NCBI GenBank assembly: GCA_017525025.1 | Contig: JAFXUJ010000007.1 | Span: 186,001-250,000, forward strand | DNA: 64,000 nt | Origin: Elusimicrobiaceae bacterium | GTDB taxonomy: Bacteria > Elusimicrobiota > Elusimicrobia > Elusimicrobiales > Elusimicrobiaceae | Reading direction: 5' to 3' | In this document: positions 25,396-34,964 of the stretch, piece by piece | Numbering within the stretch: the first letter of the stretch is position 1 | Layout: each line of letters opens with the position of its first letter | The notes under the pieces: generated by a model | What the model was told of the DNA's origin: nothing | The model's database searches: none | Seen by the model: only the letters and a program-made list of their open reading frames with translations | Made by a program: the position numbers and the translations under genes

Positions 25396-27330
25396 ATGGA
25401 AAAAAATAATTCTCGTTCTCTTTATCAATTAAGGGTAGGGCAATCTGCCCAAATTAAAGAAATTCAAACCGATTCCAAAATGGCAGAAAAATTAGCGGCT
25501 ATGGGTTTAGTGCGCGGTCAATTTGTGAAACGCCAAGCAGGTAGAAGCCCGGTGGTGGTTAATGTATCCGGTACGGATGTGGCCCTCGGCCGGGAGACCG
25601 CCAAAAAGATTATTGTTACTTCTAAGAAAAATACTTTCTTGTTAGCCGGCAACCCGAATGTGGGTAAAAGTTTAATTTTTTCACGTTTGACGGGAATCGG
25701 AGTAATTTCTTCCAATTTCCCCGGGACTACGGTGGGGATCAATTACGGTCAAACGCAGTTTAATGCGGAGTCGTACGATATCATTGATATTCCCGGTATG
25801 TACCGCTTGGAAGAAGAATGGCAGATGGAAGGAAAAAAACATAATCTGTTTAAAGAGTTGGATTATGATTTTGTAGTTTGTGTGGCAGATGCTTCCCACC
25901 TGGAACGTAATTTATATTTCGTATTGGAATTATTGGAGCTTGGCAAGCCCGTCATATTGATGTTGAACAAATTTGATGAAGCTAAGCGGAAAGGTATCTT
26001 TATTAACATTAAGCAACTTTCCAAATTGCTGGGAATGCCAGTCATCCCCACAGTGGCTACCACCGGAGAAGGATTAAAAGAATTGGCCAATACCGTAGTT
26101 AAGCTGGATAGCAAGCAGCCGCAAATTGAAATTCCCGGCACGGATGAAGGCAAGTGGCAGACCATCGGTAAAATTGTGGGGCAAGTGCAAGAAGTTAAAC
26201 ACAAGCACCCTTCGTTTTGGGAGCATTTACAAGCGTGGGCAACTAACCCGATTACCGGACTTCCCATTGCTTTGGCAGTGCTGATTATTTCGTTTTTTAT
26301 CGTGCGGTGGGTAGGTGAAAGTATTATTGATTTTGTAGATCCGCTGTATGAGGGATATTACGTTCCGTTTATGGAACGGTTGTTAGGTGCTTGGCGGGAT
26401 AACTGGCTTGGCATGTTGTTGGTAGGAGACGGCGGCGAAACATATTTCGGCCTTTTAACCGACGGACTTAAAATTGCGCTTGTGGATGTAATGTCCTACG
26501 TGCTCGCGTTTTATGCGTTATTTGGTTTCTTGGGAGAAATCGGGTATTTGCCGCGGTTGGCTATTTTATTGGACGGTATTTTGCACAAAGTAGGTTTACA
26601 CGGGTATGGGGCTATCCCCATTATGCTCGGGTTTGGTTGTAAAGTACCCGCTGTACTAGGAGCCCGCGTATTGGAAACCCGCCGCGAACGGGTGATTGCG
26701 TTGGCGCTCGTGTTAGTGCTTGCTCCGTGTATTTCACAAACGGCGATGATTATTTCCATTTTATCCCCCCACGGCCTAAAATATATGCTCATGGTGTTTG
26801 GGGTGCTAGTGATAAACGGAATTTTGGCAGGAACCATTTTAAACCGCTTGATGAAAGGCGAAACGCCGGAATTATTTATGGAAATTCCGTCGTGGCAAAT
26901 CCCCAGTTGGCGGGCGCTTGGGCGCAAACTGTGGCTACGCATGAAAGAGTATTTGTGTGATGCCTTGCCGCTTATTCTGTGCGGGGTGGCGTTTGTGGAT
27001 TTAATGCAAATGTCCGGCGTGACGGATTTCATTACCAAAGTTTCACGTTACCCGGTGGAACATATTTTAGGATTGCCGGCGGATATAACCTCGCTGTTGA
27101 TTTTGGGCTTTTTGCGCAAAGACGTGGCAATTGCGCTGTTAGAGCCGTTTAGTTTATCCCCCCAGGCACTTGTGGTGGCGTGCGTATTTATGACCATGTA
27201 CCTGCCGTGTATCGCGACGTTCTTTGTAATGCTGCGCGAGAATGGCTGGAAAGATACATTGCGCGTGGTGGCTTTAACCTTGGGCCTGGCCTTTGCAACG
27301 GGTTTTGTACTACGGATGATTTTGTTATAA
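25396..27330 (+). CDS. feoB: FeoA-FeoB fusion ferrous iron transporter
   Basis: 644 residues from the ATG at 25396 (TAAGGA upstream). Residues about 8-76 form a FeoA SH3-like domain (MAEKLAAMGLVRGQ). The FeoB G domain begins with GNPNVGKS (85-92), DIPGMYRL and NKFDEA. A short linker and about eight to ten membrane helices with Gate-type blocks (GFGCKVPAVLGARVLETRRER and GFLRKDVAIALL) follow. It imports Fe2+ across the inner membrane. The membrane part is compact compared with E. coli FeoB (773 residues, no FeoA domain). A ferredoxin gene is divergent from it. No Fur box is obvious. Confidence 0.95.
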   Translation: MEKNNSRSLYQLRVGQSAQIKEIQTDSKMAEKLAAMGLVRGQFVKRQAGRSPVVVNVSGTDVALGRETAKKIIVTSKKNTFLLAGNPNVGKSLIFSRLTGIGVISSNFPGTTVGINYGQTQFNAESYDIIDIPGMYRLEEEWQMEGKKHNLFKELDYDFVVCVADASHLERNLYFVLELLELGKPVILMLNKFDEAKRKGIFINIKQLSKLLGMPVIPTVATTGEGLKELANTVVKLDSKQPQIEIPGTDEGKWQTIGKIVGQVQEVKHKHPSFWEHLQAWATNPITGLPIALAVLIISFFIVRWVGESIIDFVDPLYEGYYVPFMERLLGAWRDNWLGMLLVGDGGETYFGLLTDGLKIALVDVMSYVLAFYALFGFLGEIGYLPRLAILLDGILHKVGLHGYGAIPIMLGFGCKVPAVLGARVLETRRERVIALALVLVLAPCISQTAMIISILSPHGLKYMLMVFGVLVINGILAGTILNRLMKGETPELFMEIPSWQIPSWRALGRKLWLRMKEYLCDALPLILCGVAFVDLMQMSGVTDFITKVSRYPVEHILGLPADITSLLILGFLRKDVAIALLEPFSLSPQALVVACVFMTMYLPCIATFFVMLRENGWKDTLRVVALTLGLAFATGFVLRMILL

Positions 27331-27349
27331 AAACTTTTCTTATAAAAGG

Positions 27350-27380
27350 AAACTCCCGGGTTTATCACCCGGGAGTTTTT
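27350..27380. terminator. Terminator after feoAB
   Basis: AAACTCCCGGG pairs with CCCGGGAGTTT and is followed by T-run. It is close enough to serve the convergent gene ending at 27393 as well. Confidence 0.92.
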
Positions 27381-27392
27381 GTATGAGAGACG

Positions 27393-28403
27393 TTAATGAC
27401 GTGGCATCGGCGGTCTTGGCATGGATGGCCGCAGCATGGGTGTTACATTGGGTAACGCGGACGGCGTTCTTAAAGTTTGCTGAACAGCCTTCTGAGTAGT
27501 CGTCTCAATAGCCTTCTGAGAGACCACCTTAGAGCCCTCTATTTCGTGAGATCCATTTAGCACGTCCATGGGAATCCCTGATTGGTGCGGTTGGAAATAT
27601 TCTTGTTCTTTGGGGGCAGCAATTTCCTCGGGCTTTGTACCAAAATAAGGGTTCTTATAAACCACGTAGGCATCACTATAAGAATTTGCCCTTTCCCCTC
27701 GTATATATTTTGCGGGCATCATCAGTTCAAGTTGTTTTTTCATTCGTTCGGAGCCAAATCCTTCAACGGATTTTGTAAATAATTCTTGTTGAGGTTCATT
27801 GGGGTTTTGCCATAGGTCCCGTATGAGAATTTTGTTGTGGGCGTATACCTGTGCTCCTACGCAATCCCTTCCCATTTCTCCTAGGGGACCCTGGGGCGTT
27901 AATATATCCACAATATTCTTATTGCCTTTTGATACGGCAAACGCACGGGCGTTTATTAACGGGCCTTCGTCATCAATGCGTGTATCATCACCAAACATGA
28001 CGTAATCATGCAATCTCTCGTGACACGCTTGTATCGCAAAGCGATCTTGCTCCTTCTTCTCTGCCCAGTAAGATATAATCTTTTCGGCATTAGCCGCAAT
28101 TGCTTCAAATAACAAGGGAGTAAATTGAACTAGGGTGGGATCCTCCGGTTTGTCCGAGAGTAAGATCCCTCTTCCTCGAATCTGGGAAAAATCCCCAAGC
28201 CCTAATCTTTTTATTTCCTCTACATCATCTGTTACCAATGCGTGCATAAAGGCATTTGTTGTTTTCTCATCAAATGTGACCATCGGTATAGGTTGTGGTT
28301 TTGGGTCACGTGAGGTGCGAATATGGAATTGCGCATAACTTGCAACGGGCATTAAAACGGAACACACTAACAAGACACTTACGGCCATTACTAATTTTTT
28401 CAT
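27393..28403 (-). CDS. Secreted protein with degenerate ankyrin-like repeats
   Basis: 336 residues: signal peptide (VSVLLVCSVLMPVASYA), then helical pairs such as ALVTDDVEEIKRLGL, TPLLFEAIAANAEKIISYWA and ARAFAVSKGNKNIVDIL. These look like worn ankyrin repeats, covering about 45-175. The C-terminal 80 residues are Pro/Thr/Gln-rich and probably disordered. I recognise no characterised family. The gene carries the conserved dyad upstream with TTGAAA-N16-TACACT, and a leader with GAGAGG. It is probably part of the same secretome regulon. Confidence 0.72.
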   Translation of the reverse strand: MKKLVMAVSVLLVCSVLMPVASYAQFHIRTSRDPKPQPIPMVTFDEKTTNAFMHALVTDDVEEIKRLGLGDFSQIRGRGILLSDKPEDPTLVQFTPLLFEAIAANAEKIISYWAEKKEQDRFAIQACHERLHDYVMFGDDTRIDDEGPLINARAFAVSKGNKNIVDILTPQGPLGEMGRDCVGAQVYAHNKILIRDLWQNPNEPQQELFTKSVEGFGSERMKKQLELMMPAKYIRGERANSYSDAYVVYKNPYFGTKPEEIAAPKEQEYFQPHQSGIPMDVLNGSHEIEGSKVVSQKAIETTTQKAVQQTLRTPSALPNVTPMLRPSMPRPPMPRH

Positions 28404-28469
28404 GCGTGAACCTCTCTCATTATTTATATGGTTACACTCTTAGTGTATGTAACTTGATGTATTTTTCAA

Positions 28470-28506
28470 GGGTCTTTGGACCCAGATGCATCCTAGGCCT
28501 TTTGGG
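28470..28506 (-). promoter_or_regulatory. Secretome dyad, copy 4
   Basis: Proximal GGGTCTTTGGACCC (28470-28483), a near-perfect palindrome, abuts the -35 TTGAAA (28464-28469), which is 16 bases from TACACT (28442-28447). The distal arm CCTAGGCCTTTTGGG is at 28492-28506. This is one of the clearest copies. Confidence 0.8.
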
Positions 28507-28513
28507 TAGATAA

Positions 28514-28548
28514 CAAAAACCTGCTCTTTTACAAAGTAAAGGAGCAGG
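28514..28548 (-). terminator. Terminator of the LEA14-like lipoprotein gene
   Basis: CCTGCTC (28520-28526) pairs with GAGCAGG (28542-28548) with further pairing inside; T-run in the leftward direction. Confidence 0.85.
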
Positions 28549-28573
28549 GATATTGCTATAAGAATTTGAAAAA

Positions 28574-29041
28574 TTAATTATTTCCGTTGCCGTAGCGGCC
28601 GATATCTACCGGCATGGGAATTTCCACTCCCAGAGGGCCTTCAAAGTACATGGTGCCGGATAAATGATAATCCAACGTCGCACTGTTCATGCTGATAAGG
28701 CCCAGGAGCTTATTATTGAAGGTGGACATAGGTACCGTAAATTTGGCCTTAGCGTTTCTGGTGGAATTAGGTTCAATGACAATATCTTTTAAGGTAACGT
28801 CTGCCATATATTCTTCATTGACGGTCATTTTCCCTTCAAAGCGCTTTAAAGAGGCAGTCTGTTTTTTGCTTATATTCGTAATGGCTACTACTACTTCAAA
28901 ACCAAGAGACGTTAAATTGTAGTCAGTTAGTTCCACATTGCGCAAAGTATATTTGCAATTGGCTAAATTTTGCGCTTCCTGTACCCCGGCGCAAGCGCAT
29001 AACAATCCCGTCAATAAAAATACAATCAAAAATTTTTTCAT
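28574..29041 (-). CDS. LEA14/WHy-like lipoprotein
   Basis: 155 residues from the ATG at 29041 (GGAGG upstream). The signal peptide ends in LLCAC with the lipobox cysteine. The remainder is a single beta-sandwich domain with alternating strands (YTLRNVELTDYNLTSLGFEVVVAITNIS and similar), matching the LEA-2/WHy fold often found in bacterial lipoproteins. The role is unknown; the protein is likely anchored in the outer or inner membrane facing the periplasm. Confidence 0.78.
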   Translation of the reverse strand: MKKFLIVFLLTGLLCACAGVQEAQNLANCKYTLRNVELTDYNLTSLGFEVVVAITNISKKQTASLKRFEGKMTVNEEYMADVTLKDIVIEPNSTRNAKAKFTVPMSTFNNKLLGLISMNSATLDYHLSGTMYFEGPLGVEIPMPVDIGRYGNGNN

Positions 29042-29106
29042 AAAACCTCCGAAGAAATAGCCCTTCAAATAATTGTATAATAAATAGAGTATTATTTGGA
29101 GAAAAT

Positions 29107-30342
29107 ATGAACCCTTTACAGCAGAAAATTTATAACCGCTTTGCGCGTTATGTAGCGGTGGATACTACTAGCGACCCGGAAAGTTCTTCCGTGCCCAGTA
29201 CCCCGGCGCAAATTTCGTTTGCTCATACGTTGGCGGCGGAAATGAAACAAATTGGCTTTCAAGACGTGGAAGTGGATGAATACGGTTTTGTAACCGGAAT
29301 CTTACCGGCGAACGCGGAGAAGGAAGCCCCTGTAATTGGGTTGTTTGCTCATATGGATACCGTTTGTGATTATAACGGGGCTAATATCCAGCCGAAGATT
29401 CATCCTAACTATGACGGCGGAACACTCACTATCAATGCGGCAAAAGGGATGTTTCTCTTCCCCCAAACGGCTCCTAATTTAAAATTGTGTATTGGGGACG
29501 ATATCGTTACTTCCGACGGAAGTACCATTTTAGGGGCGGATGATAAAATAGGGATTGCCGTGATTATGACGTTGGCGGAATATTTTATCCAACACCCGGA
29601 AATTAAACACGGCGCCCTTAAAGCAGCCTTCACTATTGATGAAGAAATCGGGGCCGGCATCGGTTACTTTGATGTGGGACGATTTGGGGCTGATTTCGCT
29701 TATACCATTGATGGCGCCTTGCTGGGCGATATTGATTGCGGCAATTTCAACGCGGATATGTTTGTCATTGATATCAAGGGTAAATCTTGCCATCCCGGCT
29801 CTGCCAAAGGGTTTATGGCTAACCCGGTGCGTATAGCAGCGGATATTATTTCGGCTTGGCCGGAAGATAAACTCCCCGAAACGACAGACGGAGAAGACGG
29901 ATTTATTTTATTTAAAGATATTACCGGCGGTTTGGAGAGTGCTCAAATACAAGGGATTGTGCGTGAGCATGACTTAACTAAATTTAAACAATTTGAAGAG
30001 TTGTTGGAGAAACTGTTAGAAGAAAAACGCCAAAAATACCCGGCGGCTACGATTACGGTTTCTTTTAAAGAGCAATACCGTAATATGCGAGAGGTGCTGA
30101 AAGAACGCCCGCAAGCTATGGAGCTATTAGAACAATCTTTAAAAGAGAATCAGGTGGAATACCGCTTGACGCAGGCCCGCGGCGGAACGGACGGCGCGCA
30201 ACTTTCTTTGCGAGGATTGCCTACCCCCAATATCTTTGCCGGATATGAGAACCCCCACGGACCGTACGAATGGATGAGTATGGCTTGGGTGGAAAAGGCC
30301 TTCCATATTTTGGAAAGTATTGCTAAAAACGTAGTGAAATAA
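29107..30342 (+). CDS. pepT: Peptidase T (tripeptide aminopeptidase)
   Basis: 411 residues of the M20 metallopeptidase family. Motifs: GLFAHMDTV (first zinc His and catalytic Asp), LGADDKIGIAVI (bridging Asp), IDEEIGAGIG (catalytic Glu and zinc ligands), and DGAQLS near the C-terminus, with NIFAGYENPHGPYEW. It releases the N-terminal residue from tripeptides in the cytoplasm. ATTTGGAG precedes the start. It is monocistronic, with a terminator behind it. Confidence 0.95.
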   Translation: MNPLQQKIYNRFARYVAVDTTSDPESSSVPSTPAQISFAHTLAAEMKQIGFQDVEVDEYGFVTGILPANAEKEAPVIGLFAHMDTVCDYNGANIQPKIHPNYDGGTLTINAAKGMFLFPQTAPNLKLCIGDDIVTSDGSTILGADDKIGIAVIMTLAEYFIQHPEIKHGALKAAFTIDEEIGAGIGYFDVGRFGADFAYTIDGALLGDIDCGNFNADMFVIDIKGKSCHPGSAKGFMANPVRIAADIISAWPEDKLPETTDGEDGFILFKDITGGLESAQIQGIVREHDLTKFKQFEELLEKLLEEKRQKYPAATITVSFKEQYRNMREVLKERPQAMELLEQSLKENQVEYRLTQARGGTDGAQLSLRGLPTPNIFAGYENPHGPYEWMSMAWVEKAFHILESIAKNVVK

Positions 30343-30360
30343 ACATTCGCTTTACGTAAA

Positions 30361-30390
30361 AAAGCCTCCCCGAAATAGGGAGGCTTTTTG
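30361..30390. terminator. Bidirectional terminator after pepT
   Basis: AAAGCCTCCC pairs with GGGAGGCTTT, flanked by A-run and T-run; it sits between convergent genes. Confidence 0.92.
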
Positions 30391-30404
30391 TTGGGCAGAT
30401 TTTC

Positions 30405-33305
30405 TTATTTTCCGATAGAATCTAACAGATTGCGTGCATCCGAAGTAGTCGGCTCCAAGGTGCGCGATACCGCATTGTAGTTAAACCGATAGGATATCTT
30501 AAAACTTTGCGGATTCTCCGGCGGTACTTTAACCAATACGGAATACGTATCCGGATCTACCGCGTTGGAGATCGTCCACGTGATTAACCCTACCATCTTG
30601 GGATGTCTATACTCAATATATTGTTTGAGTGAATAACCGTTGGACAACAGGTAGTCTTGTGCTTCTTTCATCACAGCGTCCTGTTGCGCCATCCCTGTGT
30701 CTTGCGGTTGGGCGGAAACATTGTTCATGGAATCTCCCCCGCTATCCGTACCTAACATCTCATTTAATTGAGCTTCTTGCTCGGCCTGGACGGTTTCTTC
30801 CTTGGAAGCTAAAATGTTAAATTTAGCCGGAATAAGTTCCATAAAACCAAGCATTCCGTATATGACTCCCGCTAATAGCAGGGTAATCAAAATCCCTACA
30901 ACCATCCGGGCTGTTTTTCCGGCGGGTTGTATGTCGGCACTTTTCAAATCATGCTGTGCATTGATTTCATCATCTAAACCGTCTATTTGTAAGCGGTCGG
31001 AGTGGGCCGGTTCGGGTACCATGGGGACTGTCTTAATATCTAAAGCAGCTCCGCGTTTAGCTTTAATGGTATTTTCCAAAATAATTTGCGATACCGTAAC
31101 GGTGGCTTCCGGATTGTTGAGATTGGCTTGCTCCTTGGCCGGCTCAGGCGCAGCTTGTTGTTTTACTTCCTGTTTGGGTTGAAGATCTATATTGCGTGGA
31201 GAAGAAACAAACTCCTGGATTTCAATATTGTCATCTTTTTCCTTTATATTGGTTTTTGTTTTTTCTGCCGGAAGCGGTTTACCGTCTCTTTTGGCATAGG
31301 CCTCTTCAATTGAGGCGGAAGAAGCCGGCGGTACAAAGTCGGAAATTAAATAGGTAGAACCTTCTTTGAGTTCAATTTCAGTTAATTCATTAGGATTCGT
31401 AGTTGCGCGCGTCTTTTCCTTTTCTACGTCGGCTTGGGGCGTCGGGCCCATAGCTAATGTGGGAAGATCTTGCAACAAGGGATCCGTTGCAGATGGCTGC
31501 GGTTGTTCCGGCTGAGGTTCGGTTGTTACTTCTCTATCGTCAGCTAAGCCAAATAATTGTTCTACGGATTGGTTCGCTGTGGAAGAGACCGGGCCTTCTT
31601 CAAAAGCTTCTTTCAAATCTTTATCACTAATGAGAGATTCGGATTGGCCGGGCAAATGAGACGGATCATTCGGGTCAAAATCAGGTTTTTCCAATTTGGC
31701 TCCCGGGACCAATTCTTGCATAGTAACTTCTGACGGAGCTGCAGGCTCTTCGTTTTTAACTTCCGGTGTTACCGGTTTTTCCATATCGGAAAGAACCGGA
31801 ATATCCTGTTGTTGGGAATCTACAGAAATCTCTTCTAACGCCATGACATCAATTTTGTTTTCATTTTCCGGTTGTTGCGGAGCTACAGGTTCTTCCGTAA
31901 CGTGTGCTTCCATAGGTTGCATGGGTTGATCCGCCAAAGAGGATAATTGTTCAATGGTTTCTTTAGGTTGCTCTGCCGCCGGTTCTTCTGAGGTTGTCGG
32001 TTCATCACCGGTTGCGTCAAGCGTAGGAATATCGGCTGTCGGAGCCGGATCTGTTTCGGGTTGAGATTCCGGTTGCGGTTTAGCGGATACTTGGGCTTCG
32101 GGAGCTTGCACGGGTTTGGCAGGTTCTTGGGCCGGTTTTTCGGGTTTTTGTTCTTCTTGTTTAGGTTCCGGATGGGCACTCTTTAACCCGACGAAAGTAG
32201 CTGCCGCCGTGGCCGCAGCCGCACCGGCCGCAATCAAGCGTTGGGAAAGAGATTGTTTTCCTTTTTCTTTCGCTTTTTCTGCTTCCTTTTCCTTGATTAC
32301 CTGATCAACGACTTCTTCCCCGTTTTTCGGGGCTGTTAATTCCGCCAAGAGGGCTTCTTTTTGAGCATCCGTCGGGGTTTTAGCGCCGTCAGAGGTGGAT
32401 TGTTTTTCCTCTTTTTTAGGAGCTTCTTTTTTGGGTTCTTCTTTTATAGTGATATTTTGATCAGGATGTAACAAATCTTGAATTACGTATTCATTGGAAA
32501 CAGGTTGTTTGGGTGCTTTGGCAGCTTCGGCTTCGTTATGCAAAGAAGTCAAAGCGGCATTGAGCACAGCTTCTTCTTCCGTTTCACCGGAAAGAGTCGT
32601 CGTTTTGGTGGCATCTGCCAACTCGGGTTCTGCAGAGGTGGCGGCAGGTTGGCTTACGTTAGCTTCCGGTTCTTCGGTCGTTTCACTTGGAGTTTCGGCA
32701 GGTTTTTCAGCTTCCGCTACAGCGGCAGGTTCTTCTTGAGGCATTTCTCCCAGATCAATGGAAGTAGGACTTTCAAATCCTTGCAATTGGGAAGCATCCG
32801 CTCCATCAAAACTTACATTTTCATCGGTTGGGGTAGAATCCTCGTTTTGGGGACTTAAAAATGAGTTGTGGTCTTCTTGAGACGACGTTACAAAAGAGTC
32901 TACCTGGGCAGCCAAGGCATCCGCCCGTTGGGCGGCTTCCGTGGAGGCCTTTTGCTGGGCAGAAATAGATTCGTCCAGTTTCGTTTGCATGCCGTCCATT
33001 TTAGCCTGTATGTTGTTTAATTGATTGGTTAAGGCGTCTAATTTAGCAAGTAACGCAACGGCTAAAGCGTCTGAACCGCCGTCGGCCGCAGCCGTTGCAG
33101 GCGTAGCGGCATCCGCCGCAGCCGATTCCGGCGTGACTTCGTCAAATTCAAAAACTGTGGAGGCTTTCACCCACTCTTGATTTCCGCTATTTGCCGAATC
33201 TTCTGAGCAAATCAATGTGTCCGGGGTAAAGCCGTTGAGCGTTACCAATTTATCTTCTGTAAAAGGTCCTGCCACCTTATCGTTAATATAAACCCAATAT
33301 CTCAT
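30405..33305 (-). CDS. Very long GYF_2-domain single-pass membrane protein
   Basis: 966 residues. Residues 1-55 (MRYWVYINDKVAGPFTEDKL, then W in QEWVKAS) form a GYF_2/DUF4339 domain. A coiled coil follows (about 85-140). About 600 residues of Pro/Glu/Ala/Gln-rich, acidic and probably disordered sequence follow, with a hydrophobic Ala-rich patch near 355-375. One membrane helix lies near 820-845 (MVVGILITLLLAGVIYGMLG), and a small C-terminal domain of about 85 residues ends the protein. It could span the periplasm or link membrane and cytoplasm; no function is assigned. Confidence 0.85.
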   Translation of the reverse strand: MRYWVYINDKVAGPFTEDKLVTLNGFTPDTLICSEDSANSGNQEWVKASTVFEFDEVTPESAAADAATPATAAADGGSDALAVALLAKLDALTNQLNNIQAKMDGMQTKLDESISAQQKASTEAAQRADALAAQVDSFVTSSQEDHNSFLSPQNEDSTPTDENVSFDGADASQLQGFESPTSIDLGEMPQEEPAAVAEAEKPAETPSETTEEPEANVSQPAATSAEPELADATKTTTLSGETEEEAVLNAALTSLHNEAEAAKAPKQPVSNEYVIQDLLHPDQNITIKEEPKKEAPKKEEKQSTSDGAKTPTDAQKEALLAELTAPKNGEEVVDQVIKEKEAEKAKEKGKQSLSQRLIAAGAAAATAAATFVGLKSAHPEPKQEEQKPEKPAQEPAKPVQAPEAQVSAKPQPESQPETDPAPTADIPTLDATGDEPTTSEEPAAEQPKETIEQLSSLADQPMQPMEAHVTEEPVAPQQPENENKIDVMALEEISVDSQQQDIPVLSDMEKPVTPEVKNEEPAAPSEVTMQELVPGAKLEKPDFDPNDPSHLPGQSESLISDKDLKEAFEEGPVSSTANQSVEQLFGLADDREVTTEPQPEQPQPSATDPLLQDLPTLAMGPTPQADVEKEKTRATTNPNELTEIELKEGSTYLISDFVPPASSASIEEAYAKRDGKPLPAEKTKTNIKEKDDNIEIQEFVSSPRNIDLQPKQEVKQQAAPEPAKEQANLNNPEATVTVSQIILENTIKAKRGAALDIKTVPMVPEPAHSDRLQIDGLDDEINAQHDLKSADIQPAGKTARMVVGILITLLLAGVIYGMLGFMELIPAKFNILASKEETVQAEQEAQLNEMLGTDSGGDSMNNVSAQPQDTGMAQQDAVMKEAQDYLLSNGYSLKQYIEYRHPKMVGLITWTISNAVDPDTYSVLVKVPPENPQSFKISYRFNYNAVSRTLEPTTSDARNLLDSIGK

Positions 33306-33392
33306 TGTATTCCACCCTTAAAATAAATATAAAACGGTACGATAATAGCATAGCAAATTATCACGTATTTTAATAGTTATTTTTTTAGCAAT

Positions 33393-34955
33393 TTATGCCT
33401 TGGAACTTACCCGGGCCTGTTTATATAAATTAAGCAGTTTGTCCAACTCTTCCCGGCTTGTTTTGTGGGCCTGGATGTTGGACAGCATATCCGTCATTAA
33501 CTCTAACGAAGAACCTTCTTCCAACATATCCAGAACAAAGCGGGAAATTTGGCGGTTGTAGGTGCCGTTTAATTCCCCCAAAAGCACGCGTAATGCAAAT
33601 TCATGTTTGGCCCGATTAGATTTCCAAAAAGTATAGGGAGAGAGCGAATCTTCAAAAAATTTTAAAATTTCATCGGCCGGTTTGGTGCCCAAATAACTTT
33701 TCATTAAAGTGGGAGCCAACCCTTGGGTAAGTGACTGGGCTTTTAAATCGCGTAAATATTGGGCCTGTTGAGTGGCTTCTTCTTGGCTGATGACGCCTAA
33801 GAGTACTTTACAGGCCAACTCTTTGTTTTCTGTTTCATCTTCGCAAAACGGAAGCACTTTGAGCATTTCCCATAACTCCTGTTCCAGTTGCGGGAAAGTC
33901 TTTTTGCCACCGAATTTTTCTGCTAAATCGTATTCATACCCGGCGTATAATTCATTTTGGGATAATCGCCGGCGCAGCACTTCGCGCGCTTGGCGAACCG
34001 TAGCTAATTTGCACGCATGGGTAAAACTTTCGGGGGTGCCTTCCAATAGAACGCGCACGGCCAACCCTAAATTTTCATTGGGATCGGCAACATGGGGTAA
34101 TTTGCCTAAGACGGCTTTAAAGGCGGACACAATATCGGCCGGCGTTTTGGTTTTTAAATAGCGGCACGCAATAATTAACAAATCATCTTCTAAGATTAAG
34201 CCTCCTACCAAATTGGAAACGAGGGCCGTATCTTCGGCGTTTTTAGGGGTTAGTTTGCCCAGCATAACATAGGCGGCTAAAGACGCACAAAGTCGTTCAT
34301 CGGAGTTTTGGCGTTTGAGTTGAGCAATCAAAGAATCTACTTCTTCTTTAAAAGCTATGCTACCCGGCTGCGTATATAATAATTCCAATTCTGCCGTTGT
34401 TTTAAGCGGCAGGTGGTATTGGTCGGCCAATGCTAAAATATCTTTTTTGTTTTGTTGAATAATTTGTCGGTGACTTGCTAGCCATTGCGTAGCTTGATCT
34501 AACAAGCTTTTCACGGCCAAAGATGCCTTTTGGGTGTCGGATAGGGAAGTCTGTGTCTCTAAATCTTTCAATGCGGCGGCGAATATTTGGTCAAAATATT
34601 GATGAGAGGAAAAAGATGCATAAACGTCCAGTAATTTTTGGATATCCGGTGCAGGGAGCTTTAACGCTTCTCCCAATTCTGCAATAGAAGTAGCATTGTT
34701 ATAAATGCGTAGTTGGCGCAAGGCCGCATGCAAAGTGATTTCATCTAATAAGATTTTAGCTACTAACGTATCGCAGCTGGGAGAATCGGAATTTAATTGG
34801 GCGGCGGTGTCGGCAATGTCTTGTTGCAATTGGGCGATAGATTTTTTATTCTCTAACGTGTAAACCAATCGGGCGGCATAATCATCATTGATGCCGGGTA
34901 ACATTTGGTAAATGGTAGCCAACATTCCGCTACGTAAATCCGTTTGCTGTGTCAT
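33393..34955 (-). CDS. Unrecognised all-helical protein
   Basis: 520 residues with no signal peptide or membrane span. It is almost entirely amphipathic helices with loosely repeating blocks (for example YAARLVYTL, CASLAAYVML, NKELACKVLLG, KHEFALRVLLG), suggesting an alpha-solenoid of about 80-residue units. I do not recognise the family. It is the last gene of a tight leftward cluster, ten bases after fchA. Confidence 0.75.
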   Translation of the reverse strand: MTQQTDLRSGMLATIYQMLPGINDDYAARLVYTLENKKSIAQLQQDIADTAAQLNSDSPSCDTLVAKILLDEITLHAALRQLRIYNNATSIAELGEALKLPAPDIQKLLDVYASFSSHQYFDQIFAAALKDLETQTSLSDTQKASLAVKSLLDQATQWLASHRQIIQQNKKDILALADQYHLPLKTTAELELLYTQPGSIAFKEEVDSLIAQLKRQNSDERLCASLAAYVMLGKLTPKNAEDTALVSNLVGGLILEDDLLIIACRYLKTKTPADIVSAFKAVLGKLPHVADPNENLGLAVRVLLEGTPESFTHACKLATVRQAREVLRRRLSQNELYAGYEYDLAEKFGGKKTFPQLEQELWEMLKVLPFCEDETENKELACKVLLGVISQEEATQQAQYLRDLKAQSLTQGLAPTLMKSYLGTKPADEILKFFEDSLSPYTFWKSNRAKHEFALRVLLGELNGTYNRQISRFVLDMLEEGSSLELMTDMLSNIQAHKTSREELDKLLNLYKQARVSSKA

Positions 34956-34964
34956 GCGTTCTCC

